NCBI GenBank assembly: GCA_950022655.1
Contig: OX465580.1
Span: forward strand, 5,193,122 to 5,257,121
Direction of reading: 5' to 3'
Origin: Alentia gelatinosa
Lineage: Eukaryota; Annelida; Polychaeta; Phyllodocida; Polynoidae
DNA length: 64,000 nt
Shown: positions 1 to 11,078 of the stretch, piece by piece
Position numbering within the stretch: position 1 is the stretch's first letter
How the letters are laid out: the number at the start of each line of letters is the position of its first letter
Position numbers and translations under genes: made by a program
Notes under the pieces: model-generated
What the model was told of the DNA's origin: nothing
Seen by the model: the letters and a program-made list of their open reading frames with translations, nothing else
Databases searched by the model: none

Positions 1-1491
1 TGTGTGGACTTGACAAAACTCAACAAAGCTGTGCTCCGTCCACGTTATATCTTGCCTTCCGTTGACTATGTGTTAGGTCAACTTGGGAATGCCAAGGTGT
101 TCTCGAAGCTCGACGCCAATAGTGGATTTCACCAAGTAGTGCTCACAGAGGAATCAAAGCTCCTCACTACATTCATTACGCCATTTGGTCGTTATGCTTA
201 TAATCGACTGCCATTCGGTATTACATCAGCACCCGAATTCTACCAGAGGCAGGTATCACAGATACTGGCAGGACTGCCTGGGACAGTCTGCCTGATGGAT
301 GACATTCTAGTCGCTGGCTGCGATGAGGCCGAACATGATCAACGACTCCAAGCAACTCTAAGCAGGCTTGCAGCTGCAGGAGTTACCCTCAATAAGGAAA
401 AGTGTGAGTTCAAGAAAACGGAAATCAGCTTCCTTGGTCAAATCGTTTCTGGAGATGGTATCAGAGCTGATCCTAGTAAGGTAGCTGCCATCACCGAAAT
501 GGATACTCCGAGTGACATTTCAGAACTACGGAGGTTCCTGGGTATGGTCAACCAGTTAGGGAAGTTCACTCCTGACATCACGTCTCTCTCCCGACCTCTA
601 CATGAACTTCTCAGTACCAAGAACAATTGGCACTGGGGACCATCCCAAGAGGAAGCGTTTGTGAAAATCAAGGATGTGCTCACTAAAACTCCAGTTCTCG
701 CTCTCTACAGTCCAGAAGCCGAGACCAAAATCTCTGCAGACACATCGTCTTATGGCCTTGGCGCAGTGCTTTTGCAGCAGAAAGGCACTCAATGGCACCC
801 TGTTGCCTATGCCTCAAGAGCCATGTCAGACACCGAACAATGATATGCCCAAATAGAAAAGGAGGCCTTGGCGCTCACATGGGCATGTGAAAAGTTCCGT
901 GTCTATCTGGTCGGTAATAAGTTTCTCATCGAGACTGACCACAAACCACTTGTACCTCTCTTAGGAGGGCGTGACTTAGACCAACTCCCAGTGCGAGTCC
1001 AACGGTTCAGGATGCGCCTGATGTGGTTTGATTATGACATAATTCATGTTCCTGGGAAGGAGCTCTACACTGCAGATACACTCTCAAGAGCCCCAAGAAA
1101 TGGTCCATCTGTCGCTAATATATCACTCCAGGAGGAAGTGACAGCATATGTTAATGCTGTGCATGCATCCCTCCCCGCATCTGATCGCCGTCTCGATCAC
1201 ATCCGTGATCATCAGTGGGAGGATGACATCTGTCGTCAAGTATGTATGTACGTACAGGAAGGGTGGCCTGATAACTCTTCACTGAAGGGTATTGTGAAGA
1301 AATATGCACCCTACAAGTCTGATCTCACCATCGTCAATGACCTTCTTCTTATGGGAACTCGGATACTCATTCCCTCAAGCTTGCGACCAGAAATGCTCTG
1401 CAAGTTGCACGAAGGTCATCAGGGCATAACTAAATGCCGTCAACTCGCCCGTGATGCAATTTGGTGGCCAGGCATCAGTTCTGACATCGAG
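1..1491 (+). pseudogene. pol: Ty3/gypsy pol: reverse transcriptase, RNase H, integrase N-terminus (broken)
   Basis: The frame is open from the first bases to the TGA at 841-843 and continues in the same frame from 844. Reverse transcriptase is recognised by the FGITSAPEFYQ block (about 205-240) and the catalytic MDD box at 294-302 (methionine replaces the usual Y/V). RNase H follows, with DTSSYGLGAVLLQ near 737-775 and ETDHKPL near 930. The TGA falls inside RNase H, at the position where this family normally has an arginine before YAQIEKE; a CGA to TGA change at a CpG would explain it. The integrase N-terminal zinc finger starts at about 1408 (H-x3-H present) and is cut by the insertion at 1505. 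The enzyme would copy element RNA into DNA, but this copy cannot. Confidence 0.9.
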
Positions 1492-1605
1492 GAACTAGTC
1501 AGTAAAAAAAAAAATTTTTTGTTAACGCTAGACACCCCACACCCACACCCGGGACCAGGGCTGCGAACGCGCACGCGAAATATTTTGCCTCAGAACTAGT
1601 CAGTA
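1492..1605. other. 88-bp insertion with 13-bp target duplication in gypsy integrase
   Basis: The 13-mer GAACTAGTCAGTA occurs at 1492-1504 and again at 1593-1605, flanking an 88-bp segment (1505-1592). The segment begins with an A-run/T-run, then has CA-rich and GC-rich stretches. The period is 101 nt, so the insertion shifts the frame; the integrase frame resumes after the second copy. The insert separates the two histidines from the two cysteines of the integrase zinc finger. A 13-bp duplication beside an A/T homopolymer fits L1/SINE-type target-primed integration, but no family was recognised. Confidence 0.85.
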
Positions 1606-2534
1606 GCTGCCACCATTGCAGAAAGAACAGACCAACTCAGTTTGAACCATTGATTCCATCAACTCCTCCGGAGCAGGTATGGTTCAAAGTCGCCACAGAT
1701 CTCTTTCAACTTGGCAAAGACCAGTATATTGTTCTAGTGGACATGTACTCAAGATTCCCAGAATATGCCAAGCTGGAGGAGACTACATCTCGTTGTGTGA
1801 TTAACCATCTGAAGTCATTCTTCGCCCGCCATGGTATTCCACGAATACTGTGCTCTGACAATGGTCCCCAATACAGCAGTCAAGAATTTGCTGCATTTGC
1901 TATAGACTATGGCTTCACTCACATAACTAGCTCTCCTTACCATCCCTCAGGAAACGGTGCTGCTGAGAGAGCCGTCCGCACTGTGAAAGACCTTGTGAAG
2001 CAACCGGATCCATACATCGCCTTGCTCAACTATAGGAATGCTCCTCTACACAATGGGTTCAGCCCAGCCCAATTGCTGATGAGTCGTCGCCTAAACACCA
2101 AGGTGCCAGTTCTTCCATCTAAACTGGAACCGGATCTGCCAGAGAAAGTGACAGTCCGTGTCCGTGAGGACAAGTACAGGGAAAATGTGAGTTCTAATTA
2201 TGACCAGCGTCATAATACTAGGCCACTCAAAACCCTCCACCCAGGCAGTCCTGTATGGATAAAGGATAGGGGTGAGACAGGTACTGTTGAGGACAAAGGT
2301 GGGCATGATAGGGCATATGTGATCAGTACCCCCAAGAAGACATACGTCCGTAATCGTGTTCAGTTGAATGAACTACCACCAACAGTGAATGAACTCCCCT
2401 CAAGTGTGCCTCAGGCAGTGCCAATGCATGAGAAGGCTGTAGAGAACAGTCCCAAACCTGTATCTAGCCCAAAGACTGTTGTAAAGACTAGGAGTGGGAG
2501 AGAAATAAAAACTCCCGTGCGCTACCAAGACTAA
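1606..2534 (+). pseudogene. pol: Ty3/gypsy integrase core and C-terminal region
   Basis: This frame encodes the integrase catalytic core and the gypsy C-terminal extension. The three acidic residues are visible: D of ATDLF (codon 1698-1700), D of SDNG (1857-1859) and E of GAAERAV (1965-1967). NYRNAPL and PAQLLMSRR near 2030-2085 are typical of the end of gypsy integrases, and the basic, proline-rich tail ends at the TAA at 2532-2534. The stretch has no internal stop, so decay is concentrated upstream. It belongs to the same polyprotein as the RT segment; the 88-bp insertion separates them. Confidence 0.9.
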
Positions 2535-2787
2535 TGAGACTGTCCATAATTTGATTTCAGCTTGAAAGATTTTAGACATATGGTTTATGTTTAGTTCACT
2601 ATATTTTAATCTCAGAGTTTATAAACTCAAGTAAACCCATATGGTAATGCCTTATGCAAATACTCATAAGTCATATTTCATTAGTCAACAGTATTATATA
2701 CTATCTCATATCGCTGTATCTATCAAAACCTTAAATGGTTATTAGCCGTTGGTGCTACATATAAAGTTGGATTCTCCTAGTCATCTC

Positions 2788-2801
2788 GAAAAAAAGGGAG
2801 A
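2788..2801 (+). promoter_or_regulatory. Polypurine tract before the 3' LTR
   Basis: A purine run of A residues followed by GGGAGA lies directly before the TGTTGT LTR start. It is the expected second-strand primer site of an LTR retrotransposon. Confidence 0.75.
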
Positions 2802-2934
2802 TGTTGTATTGTGTATTACATATACTGCCATCTGGTGTTAACTGCCAGTACTACTAAAGATTGTGGGGGAGAATAAAACTCACTTCCAGTTTTGCCTAGT
2901 CATGTGTTCAGACTCAATACTTGATAACACAACA
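2802..2934 (+). repeat. 3' LTR of the first gypsy element, 133 bp
   Basis: The segment starts TGTTGT and ends ACAACA, a perfect 6-bp inverted terminus with TG...CA ends. It abuts the polypurine tract and holds AATAAA at 2872-2877. At 133 bp it is very short for a gypsy LTR. The 5' LTR that would confirm the limits is outside the window. Confidence 0.75.
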
Positions 2935-3248
2935 TTAGGGGGGTGCGCTCTGTAAATGGACTAACGGTGAAGCAGTACTCCTGTTGTAACACTGCACCGC
3001 TACGGTTTATTGTGCTGCAACACCTGTTTTCTGTAGGTTGCTCTAGTGGAGCAGTGTGCTCCTGTGGCTCTTTGATACCCTATGGGGCACAGAGTGATTG
3101 CTAGTTCCACTAATTTAGACGAAAACCTTTTTTGGGCAAGCCAACCTTTTTTTTTCATTTTAATTCCATTGAAAACTGCACCAACAGAAGAGTGTAGCCT
3201 GGAACCAGAAACCATTCACCATATACTTAACCAATGTACAGGACTACA
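2935..3248. other. No gene recognised
   Basis: Unassigned sequence right of the LTR. Short open frames here show no recognisable domain. Confidence 0.4.
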
Positions 3249-3687
3249 TAGACTGGCCTCAGTCCCTGTGTCCTGCCCCTCCACCCCTTCTGAGTGACAC
3301 AGGGACTGGTCTCATCCGTAATTGGCCATGTAGACTGGCGGGATTTTGCGCCACACTCCCCAAGCAGAGGTCCGGCTACTGGTCAGGATATCTGCTGGGA
3401 GATTTATACCCTCTCACTTTGATCTCAATCGAGACATAGTCAGGAGTAGGCGAAATATATTGCTATGACAACACAGGCAGCCAGGGAACTGGAGGAGGGG
3501 AGTGGGGAGGGGTAGAGGGAGGTATAGGGTTACAGGGAGTGGCTTGGGGTCATAAACAGCAGATTCTGGTCAGAGTAGACAAGTCTTTGATTCATGGGCC
3601 AGTCAGAGAAGGACACATGCTATGATGAATTCAGGGATGTCAGGTGGGGTCAGGAAAAATTCCTACATGGGGACTGAGGCCAGTCTA
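3249..3687. mobile_element. TIR element (MITE), TAGACTGGC family, copy 1
   Basis: Bounded by TAGACTGGCCTCAGTCCC and its reverse complement. An inverted relative lies at 15365-15807, where a clean 9-bp target duplication is seen. Here no duplication is visible. There is no coding capacity. Confidence 0.75.
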
Positions 3688-3705
3688 TGTATCACCTAAA
3701 ACGCA

Positions 3706-4300
3706 CCTGGGGCCCGTTTCAATAGCCTGTAGGACGTCCGTTATTGGGTGTAGTGACACGATAGTGACAGGTTGCGTTGCAGTAGTTTAATGACAAGCCA
3801 TTCCGGGAGTCCTTGTTACAGACGGGCACTAATAGTGGCTTGACTATTTCATAGGTGCGATGTCCGGTCACCATCGGGGTCCCAAATAGCGAGAGGGTAC
3901 CTAAGCTATGAAACTTTAACCCCAGTTAGGGACACATATAACTTATAAACATGCCAAATATGAAGGATATCGGTCCATGCAATCGAATGATATTCACATT
4001 TGAATTTTGTCATAGAAAATGCTGCTCTGATAGCCAGTGTAGGATTTCTCAAGCCTGTCACTAATTTCTGCAGCGACATTTACCTTGACACCACTTGTTC
4101 CCGAGACCACTAACACCATCCATTGTAAGGCCCAGGCAGCAATGTCACTATGTCACCAACAGTGAACTGACACACCACCCCAATAGTGACATGCCTTTTG
4201 AAACGAGAATTAAATTTTGTCACTATTCCTGTCACTATTTGAGTCACTAAACATGTCACTAAGTGGTTTAGTGACCCATTCTATTGAAACGGGCCCCTGG
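3706..4300. mobile_element. TIR element (MITE) with GGCCCGTTTCAATAG ends
   Basis: Ends read GGCCCGTTTCAATAG and CTATTGAAACGGGCC, flanked by CCTGG at 3706-3710 and 4296-4300, a possible 5-bp target duplication. The interior repeats GTGAC/GTCAC words. There is no open frame of note. Confidence 0.7.
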
Positions 4301-4466
4301 TGTAGGGGAATTCCCATCACTCTCCTAAAAGATCCTTGGGCATGGAATGGCAGTATAGGATATCTAGATATCTGCTATGAGAGTGGGTATATGTGTAGTT
4401 CTGCACTAAATGGGGTACTCTTCAGAGAAAATAATTTAAGAAAGATTACCACACACTGTCATAACC

Positions 4467-4594
4467 AGTCATAGATGAGGTGGGGGTTGTGGGGTTGGGG
4501 GCAGGGGCAAAGACTTGGGGTGGCTGGCATGGTTTGCGGTGGGGTGGTGGCGGTAGCGGCAGCTGGGTAAGGGTGGGCTGGTCTACAGTGATAT
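4467..4594 (-). repeat. Dispersed G/T-rich repeat, inverted relative of 12098-12227
   Basis: The reverse complement of this stretch matches 12098-12227 closely (shared AGACTTGGGGTGGCTGGCAT and GTGGTGGCGGTAGCGGCAGC). With 5424-5695 it forms a longer repeat that in this copy is split by a MITE and other sequence (4595-5423). Confidence 0.75.
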
Positions 4595-5036
4595 GGGACC
4601 TGTTTCACTAGTTTCGTGACATGTCTAGATCATCTAGATGGTGTGTCCGGTTTCATAAGAACTAGACATTAGACTTTGTTTTGTCCCTTCTTGCTTGCAC
4701 TGTTGGTGCCGCTTTTCATATCTGTCAAACACTTTTGTCACAAAACTAGTGAAACAGGTCCTATCATGTGTAGATTTGTCTAATTCTTATGTTTGGGGTC
4801 TGTCTTTTCGAAAGGGTAGGTACTTGTGTCGTCACGAAACTAGACAACCCCAATGTCTGTATGGTGTCACAGACATGTCACAAGACTAGTGAAACAGGTC
4901 CTAATGTGTAGATTTGTCTAATTCTTATGTTCGGGGTCTGTCTTTACCTAAGGGCAGCTACTTGTGTTATCACGAAACTAGACAACCCCAATGTCTGCAT
5001 GGTGTCACAGACATGTCACAAGACTAGTGAAACAGG
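4595..5036. mobile_element. TIR element (MITE), GGGACCTGTTTCACTAGT family
   Basis: It starts GGGACCTGTTTCACTAG. Inverted termini CTAGTGAAACAGGTCC occur at about 4747-4761, 4885-4900 and 5022-5032, so the right-hand part is tandemly duplicated. Relatives are at 14490-14711, 15112-15866 and 24398-24709. It is non-coding. Confidence 0.8.
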
Positions 5037-5423
5037 CAGGGTGCGGGATCTATGCTTGGAGAGTGTCCTACCTAGGTCCATGATGAGTTTAAGTCCATAG
5101 AGCCTCCAGAGGTTACTAAACTCCCGATTATCGCCCGGGTAAAGCAAAGTTCCGCTCCCGATAGACTTGGCACACTACGACAACATGAACCACAGTTTTC
5201 TGGTTTATAACTGGAGACACTGAATATAATTTCGGATTTTTATGTAGAAATAGCTGAAATTTCCATTTCTGGCATAAGAATTTCAATTTGAGGATTTCTG
5301 AAAACCGTTAAACTGCATTAATTCTGGGTTACGGGTCACGGGTCTATCACCATATAACGTCGGTAATCAGCGAAAACCGGAACTTGCAAAACAGACTGGA
5401 TTACGGGATACCTCAATAGGGTC

Positions 5424-5695
5424 TATGGAGGATGTAGTGGGTAGAGAACTTCTTGGCTGTGTCAACCCTTCAGATAAGATCTGTTCACAGAGGCACTTGA
5501 TAATGCTTCTTTATTTGTAATCCACAAGGTAGTAACAGGTTTCTCGCATGCCAGACTAAGAACCCAGAATGACGGTTGCAGCTGGCTTACATTACTGGTA
5601 TTGAGGTTGCATGCATTACAGTGTCAAGGTCGTTGTCCCAAATGCTCGCTCTCAACACTCTGTCCTATTAACCCAAATGACCTGTCCTACTGACC
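5424..5695 (-). repeat. Dispersed repeat (LTR-like), inverted copy of 11805-12084
   Basis: It shares about 270 bp with 11805-12084 in opposite orientation, including TGTAGTGGGTAGAGAACTTC and a polyadenylation-like AATAAA (minus strand, near 5512). It may be an LTR or its fragment; matching extends a few bases past the TGTAG, so the edge is uncertain. Confidence 0.65.
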
Positions 5696-5698
5696 CAG

Positions 5699-5932
5699 GC
5701 TAAGTGGGGCAGTAGGTGTGCAGGCGCTGACCTACTGGCCCAAATGATCCATCCCTGGTAAGTGGGACAGTAGGTGTGCAGGCGCTGACCTACTGGCCCA
5801 AATGATCCATCCCTGCTAAGTGGGGCAGTAGGTGTGCAGGCGCTGACCTACTGGCCCAAATGATCCATCCCTGCTAAGTGGGACAGTGGGTGTGCTGGCG
5901 CTGACCCACTGGCCCTAATGCTCCATCCCTCT
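5699..5932. repeat. 58-bp tandem repeat, 4 copies
   Basis: Unit starts TAAGTGGGRCAGTAGGTGTG; repeats start at about 5701, 5759, 5817 and 5875 with few changes. Each unit contains the inverted pair CAGTAGGT/ACCTACTG. Confidence 0.9.
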
Positions 5933-7504
5933 GGCCTTCACCTTGGGTCCTGTGTGCTGACACACTGGCCTAGATACAGCTCTCTTGCTACCAGGACGTT
6001 TCATATGGGATATGCCTATACTTCTGCTATACAAGAGCTCACAGTCTTACTTATACATTTCTTATACATTTCTTATACATTTCATTATTTGTGCCTGGCT
6101 CTGGTCCAGTGCAAGTGTAAGGAGTGGTAGGCCTATCTGATAATGTGTGTACAGAGGACTGTGGGTTAAAACGTTGCTGACGTGAATGGAAAATAGGGAT
6201 GTATTCATATGTAAACATTTACATATATGTAAACATCTATACAAGTGTTTACACCGTATTGTATAGATGAATAAACTACTTCTTTCATACAGTACCATGG
6301 TTGGATTCATGACAAATGTGAGTTATAAATCTGTTGACCTGATATTACATACTAGAACTATCCTCAAATCCAAGATTGGGATTTCTCTAGGTTTTAGGTT
6401 TTAGAGTGGATAAATACATCCCAATTATACAAGATTGTGAGCAGCATCAAGCTTGTTAATGCAGACAGGGGAGGAAGACTGTTGTAGTATCTCAAATAGA
6501 GACATGTAGATTGAAAGGGTCTTCTAAAGAAGGGACCTGTTTCCAATTTGGTAATTCATTTTTGATGTTATAAATATCCTAAATATTCAAGAAATACACA
6601 CAATTTTGGAAAATATAGACATGTTCTTATCAAAAATGGTTATATTAATTAGAAGTACATATTCCTGTGATTCAAAATAAGGTATCATATGTGATTCTAG
6701 CTTAATTAGAGACAAAATAGCAGGACATTTGGTGAACACTTCATGGTGAATTCATATAACAATAATTACTTAACAATTTTTAAAGCAGTTTTTGAAACTA
6801 ATGGTTTTTGAAATGTTGACCAATAGCAGACACAGTCAGTGCAAGTTGTGTTGTTAGAATTAACTGAAGTCTTGTTGGACCCAAGCTTTTTCAAAATACC
6901 TCAGTCTCTTAAATACATTGTCAATGCTTTTTTTCATTGATATGAGATTTGCATTTTCATAAATCCCACCAGGAATCAAAGACAGAGTCGGCCAGTGATA
7001 GCCTAGAGTAGTATATCCCATTGTTGCCAGGGCCAGGTCGCTCTAGCTTAGGAGCTAATAATGTTTCTTGAGGAGGTTTAATATTCCAAAACACATGAAA
7101 TATCATCCTATAAGTCTTCTGTCATTTGTGTGTTTGCAACTAGAGTCCTACATGAAGAATTTCCAGAATTATGGAAATTTCGGCAGAAAATCCAAGATGG
7201 CCACTCCCGACATGTTGGTATATGGTAAAAACATTGATAAATCAATCATTCCATAACTTTATGTTCTTCTTGTACACATTTGAGGTGATTCATATAGGTT
7301 TCTTCCTGTTAATAACCATTCTGAAAGTGTCATAATGCTCTGTGATGGTCGATTATCAAAATGGCCACCATCCGGCTCCTGAGACTTATCTGCAATGCCC
7401 ACACATCTAAAAGTTTTCGTTAGGGGCTCCCCTAACCATGTACCAAAACTCATGCTTGTTTCATTAAATGCATAATACTGCTGAAATTTGAGCTATATCT
7501 GCCC
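5933..7504. other. AT-rich stretch, no gene recognised
   Basis: Mostly unique AT-rich DNA with short ATTTACATATATGTAAA-type palindromes near 6220. No ORF with a recognisable domain, no RNA gene and no repeated module. Confidence 0.4.
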
Positions 7505-7758
7505 CACTATAAGTGCTAAGCTACCTCACATGTATCATAACTATAACTAAAATAAAGAAAGAATAATTGAGCATTTTTAAGCAATGAAACTATGGGATGG
7601 TTGGATAATTACAAAATTATATATGATAATTACATATAATCATAATATCTGCAGCAGTTGCTGGTTAAATCTGTTCTAACCTCGGATGATTATATAGATT
7701 GTTCCAGCGATTAGATATGCTACCCACTTGGTGTGTTAACTTACAGGTCAGTAACCCC
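7505..7758. repeat. Left flank module shared by copies A and B
   Basis: Nearly identical to 17628-17882 (CTAAGCTACCTCACATGTAT to ACAGGTCAGTWACCCCTAA). In copy B it joins directly to TCCCAGATCTACATCGCC; in copy A about 470 bp containing the hairpin element at 7781-8152 intervenes. Confidence 0.85.
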
Positions 7759-7780
7759 TAACCACAGAAAAAGAGACATA

Positions 7781-8152
7781 GACAATAATGGTTTTGTGGA
7801 CAGGTGGCCGTAAAACACGAGAGGTTGACGCGTAGTAATACATGAGCGCTAGCCAGTTTATTACGAGGTAAACCGCGAGTGGTTTACAGAGCCGCCTGTC
7901 CACAAAATCATCGCTTGTTGCATTTATTAGCCATCTTTTTGAATAAATTAAACCCATAATTGCCATATTAAAGGGTATAACAATAGGAACTATTTCTTTG
8001 CTCTATAGCAAAAAGGACTATTTTTCCTGTATACCATGGTTTTGAATTCGTATACCAGAGTTATGGTATCTGACATGTTTTATATAATGGGTAGTGGTTT
8101 ACTGAGTCCCCATACATTTTCAACGGGGGGTTAGTATACGATGGATAATAAA
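7781..8152 (+). mobile_element. Hairpin element, GATGGATAATAAA family, copy 1
   Basis: A long hairpin (arms near 7781-7810 and 7891-7920, shared core GGTTTTGTGGACAGGTGGC) is followed by a module bounded by TTTATTAGCCATC (7923-7935) and GATGGATAATAAA (8140-8152). The module contains GTATACCATGG and ACTGAGTCCCCATACATT words found in all family members. Copy B of the surrounding repeat lacks it. It is non-coding. Confidence 0.8.
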
Positions 8153-9356
8153 AGAGAAACTTCAACACAACAAGGTTTTATTTACACTTCCTATAATACA
8201 ATCAATCTAGCATGGGGGAGCCAAAGCTCAATCCCAGATCTACATCGCCTAGCACCATGTACTATGTAGTCCCATGAGGTAGTTGGACACAGTTGAACTA
8301 AACCACTGAGAGGGAACAGACACTGCAGGAACTAACCACTTTACTTACACTGCACGAAAACCACTATTTTATTCATATATACGCCATCGCGGAAGTGCAT
8401 GTATTGGCTGAATATTGACTTGTTTTCATATATATGTACATATATATACGCCAAGGCCTTATATACGGACGCGTCTTGGCTGTATTTCACACCCGGCATA
8501 TATGTGAGGAAATATCCTCTCCCCCCAATGCGTCCCACCTGTTTGTGTTGGTAGAAGTACAGGTGTCCTCAGTAGGAAGCCCTCCCCCCCGCGCCCCTCC
8601 CCTACCTCTCCCTGCCCGCTCTCAGTGAAGCCCTCTTCACTGGATGCTTATATACGCCTACAGATGAGGTGTATACACACAGGGAATTGGACGACCTTGT
8701 ATATGCAAAATACCAACTTATATACGCCGGGCGCATCCATATGTAAAATAATGATGTTCATGCAGTGTTATATATGCGAACAACGTATATATATGACAGA
8801 CAAGTGACTAATAAATTTTCCAAGTTGCTTGTATACAGGTATGCTTTTGCGTATACAAGGTCGTCCTATTCCCCGTGTGTATACGCCTCATATGTAGGCA
8901 CCTGATTCATATATACGCCTGATTCATATATACGCCTGATTCTATTATATTTACACCACTATCCAATAGTTCCGATCTCTGCCACTTGGGGACACTACTG
9001 GTAGCATATTCCATTTTCAATTAACCATCCAAGTCTGTATTATATGAAAAATGCAATCTTTTATTACCAATTTATTTGATAAAACCTTAATAAAACGTGA
9101 TTGAGTATAAATTGATTAATTACATATGTAGCAGACCACTGAGAGGGCACAGAAGATCACACCACATATGAGATCCCAAGCAGCTCCTTCTTCAGACAAA
9201 GAGCACAGCTAGTGATCTTATATAATGCAAGGTGGGTTACATGATAAGGGGTGAACCTGTGGCACTTTTCTGCACAGGCTCATGGATCAACACACAACAG
9301 GGACTGGCACATCGCATCCTCTAGTGTAGAAGGAACAAACAACCACTTAACACCCA

Positions 9357-9586
9357 TTATCCTACCCCTAATAAAAAAGCGCCATAGGCTTAACATGGGA
9401 TTTGTTTATGTCACGGGTAGTGACATAAAGTGTTGTTTATGCCACTACTTTCTGATACTGAAAAAATATGGAAGCAGGGTAGGATAAAATCTAGATGCCA
9501 CTCGGTTGAGTTTGAGCTTATTTATGCCCCTCAAAATGAGGGGCATAAATAAGCTCAAACTCAAACTCGTGGCGTCTCTTGATAGT
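9357..9586 (-). mobile_element. Hairpin element, TTATCCTACCCC family, in copy A
   Basis: TTATCCTACCC at 9357-9367 pairs with GGGTAGGATAA at 9477-9487. Beyond that lies a 41-bp-arm hairpin (9493-9533 with 9537-9577, AGATGCCACTCG... pairing with ...CGTGGCGTCT). The orientation is reversed relative to most family members. The CCATAGGCTTAACATG box is at about 9382-9398. Copies B and C carry the unoccupied site (CACCCAGCATCCCTAC near 18930 and 22770), so insertion is recent relative to duplication of the unit. Confidence 0.88.
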
Positions 9587-10087
9587 ATCCCTACACATCC
9601 ATTATTGATATAACAACATCATAAACCAATCCACATGAATCTAGATGAAGACAGATTGTTAAGTGATTAAAATGTTATCATGTGCAACACTAATAACTTG
9701 ATAATGTTGCTACCATCGCTACACACAAAGATAATTACAAGGAAGGAATTGGTGAATTAAAATATTTGCAATAATAAAGTCCAAGATCTTACGGAAAGTG
9801 TGTGCCCTGATTCCCCCAATACCAATATCACTATTTATTTTTCTGTGATGGTCGGGGGTTGGAGGTTGGGGGTGTTATTTAGCTAATTTGCGATAATCAA
9901 ATAACTCATGGTTAAAGAGGTGGTTAGATCCGCTGCAAGTGTCCTGGGGACTGCACTCAGTGGGTAGGTTCTTACACAGCTTAAATGCACATATATTTCA
10001 AACGACGTGGCATTGGCAGCGACTACTGAGTAAGTGATCTGTCCGTATTTGATCGTCCTGCCGCGGCAGGGTGGCATTGACATTGTG

Positions 10088-10321
10088 TTATAGAACGTTG
10101 ATTATGGTTGGTTTACATGTGTATTTGACCCTTGAACCGTGTGCTAATTGGTTTGACGTCAATCCTGGGTGGCGGGAACGGTTTTGTGGCCAATCCAAGC
10201 TGGGGTTTCTTTCTTGGTCAACCCACGGGAAGGGGTAGTGCGAACAACACCTGGCCCCCACGACCAAGATAAAATTGGAATAACTTAAATGCACATATAT
10301 GCTGTATATGTTAGTGTTTCC

Positions 10322-10366
<45 letters not shown>

Positions 10367-10792
10367 CGTAGGTTTTAAACTAGGACTGGTCTGTAACCCC
10401 CGAGGCAACGAGGCCTGACCGACAATTTCATGGGTGAATGCACTTGGCATTGCACCCCCGCCACCACGTGGCACCCCTTCAGTCTGGCCGGCACCCTCCC
10501 CGGTACTGTTTCTCAACTCAAAGTCTCGAAAACTGGAACACAAAACCTGTATATCAGACCTAATAGAGGAGACCTCCTTCTTCAGCTTATTATGTTCTAA
10601 CAAAAGGTCACTGACCCAAGGAGGCTTTTGCCACGGGGATCCATCACCGCCCTCCGCCCGTCCTCCAATGGCTCCCAATTCCTCGTCCTCATTTCGCACC
10701 GCCGTCTGCAACTCCTTGAGCTTGCAGGTAGGACAGCCCTCTCTATGAGAACGGGCATCATAATCCAAGCCACAAGTGTCACACTTGCGCAT
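10088..10792 (-). CDS. Hypothetical zinc-finger/coiled-coil ORF of unit A (234 codons)
   Basis: Family not recognised. The product opens with a possible zinc-binding pair, CDTC near residue 4 and CPTC near residue 20. A polar segment follows, then a probable coiled coil around LLEHNKLKKEVSSIRSDI, then a Gly-rich stretch. After residue about 145 the frame runs through the (TA)n tract as Ile-Tyr repeats, so the real C-terminus is uncertain. Related ORFs at 19568-20107 and 23489-23953 differ by indels of 9, 6 and 12 nt, all multiples of three. It begins about 290 nt inside the LTR-like end with a CRE-TATA core, so it could be a Gag-like or nucleic-acid-binding protein; that is an inference. Confidence 0.45.
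10323..10364. repeat. (TA)n microsatellite inside unit A
   Basis: About 20 TA units; equivalent tracts lie at 19663-19702 and 23503-23540. Confidence 0.95.
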
Positions 10793-11078
10793 GATAAGCC
10801 AAAAGGCTTAACAAAACGGACAAAAGTCAATGAAAAGTCTACCAAAGTCAAAAAATTCTGGAGCATGGAGGTGCAGGCGGTGACGGATTCCCGTTGAAAG
10901 AGGCCCGGTTCAGGTGTGATCCGTCCATTTATGGTCTCTCTGGTCTGCCCTCTGGTGTTGATCCCCTGTAACGTCTGGTCCATTGGTCCTGAAGGTAGGT
11001 CATCTGGTGGGACAACGCTGTACTATCATTTATATGTCCATAAGCGCGGATGCACTTATGGTCCACATATATATATAT

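Larger units (their letters stand above)
1..2934 (+). mobile_element. Ty3/gypsy retrotransposon, 3' part, inactive
   Basis: The window opens inside the reverse transcriptase of a Ty3/gypsy-type LTR retrotransposon. It continues through RNase H, integrase, a noncoding 3' region (2535-2787), a polypurine tract (2788-2801) and one 3' LTR (2802-2934). The 5' LTR, gag and protease lie left of the window. The copy is inactive: it has an in-frame TGA at 841-843 and an 88-bp insertion at 1505-1592 that shifts the integrase frame. Domain order RT, RNase H, integrase is that of the gypsy class rather than copia. No flanking target duplication can be tested because the left end is missing. Confidence 0.93.
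8231..11078 (-). mobile_element. Copy A: internal region of a minus-strand LTR-element-like unit
   Basis: About 2.8 kb shared with 17883-20397 and, from 9006 on, with 22430-24275. Read on the minus strand, the unit leaves an LTR-like end at 11079, passes a (TA)n tract and about 300 nt of leader, then an ORF (10088-10792), then long noncoding sequence. No protease, RT or integrase is present, so it would be non-autonomous. A 230-bp hairpin element sits inside at 9357-9586. A large inverted pair (8655-8715 with 8839-8905, TATACRCC-rich) lies near its distal end. Confidence 0.6.

Noticed and set aside
841..843. TGA as programmed readthrough or selenocysteine
   Set aside because: It lies within RNase H rather than at a gag-pol border, and the element has other disabling changes; point-mutation decay is simpler.
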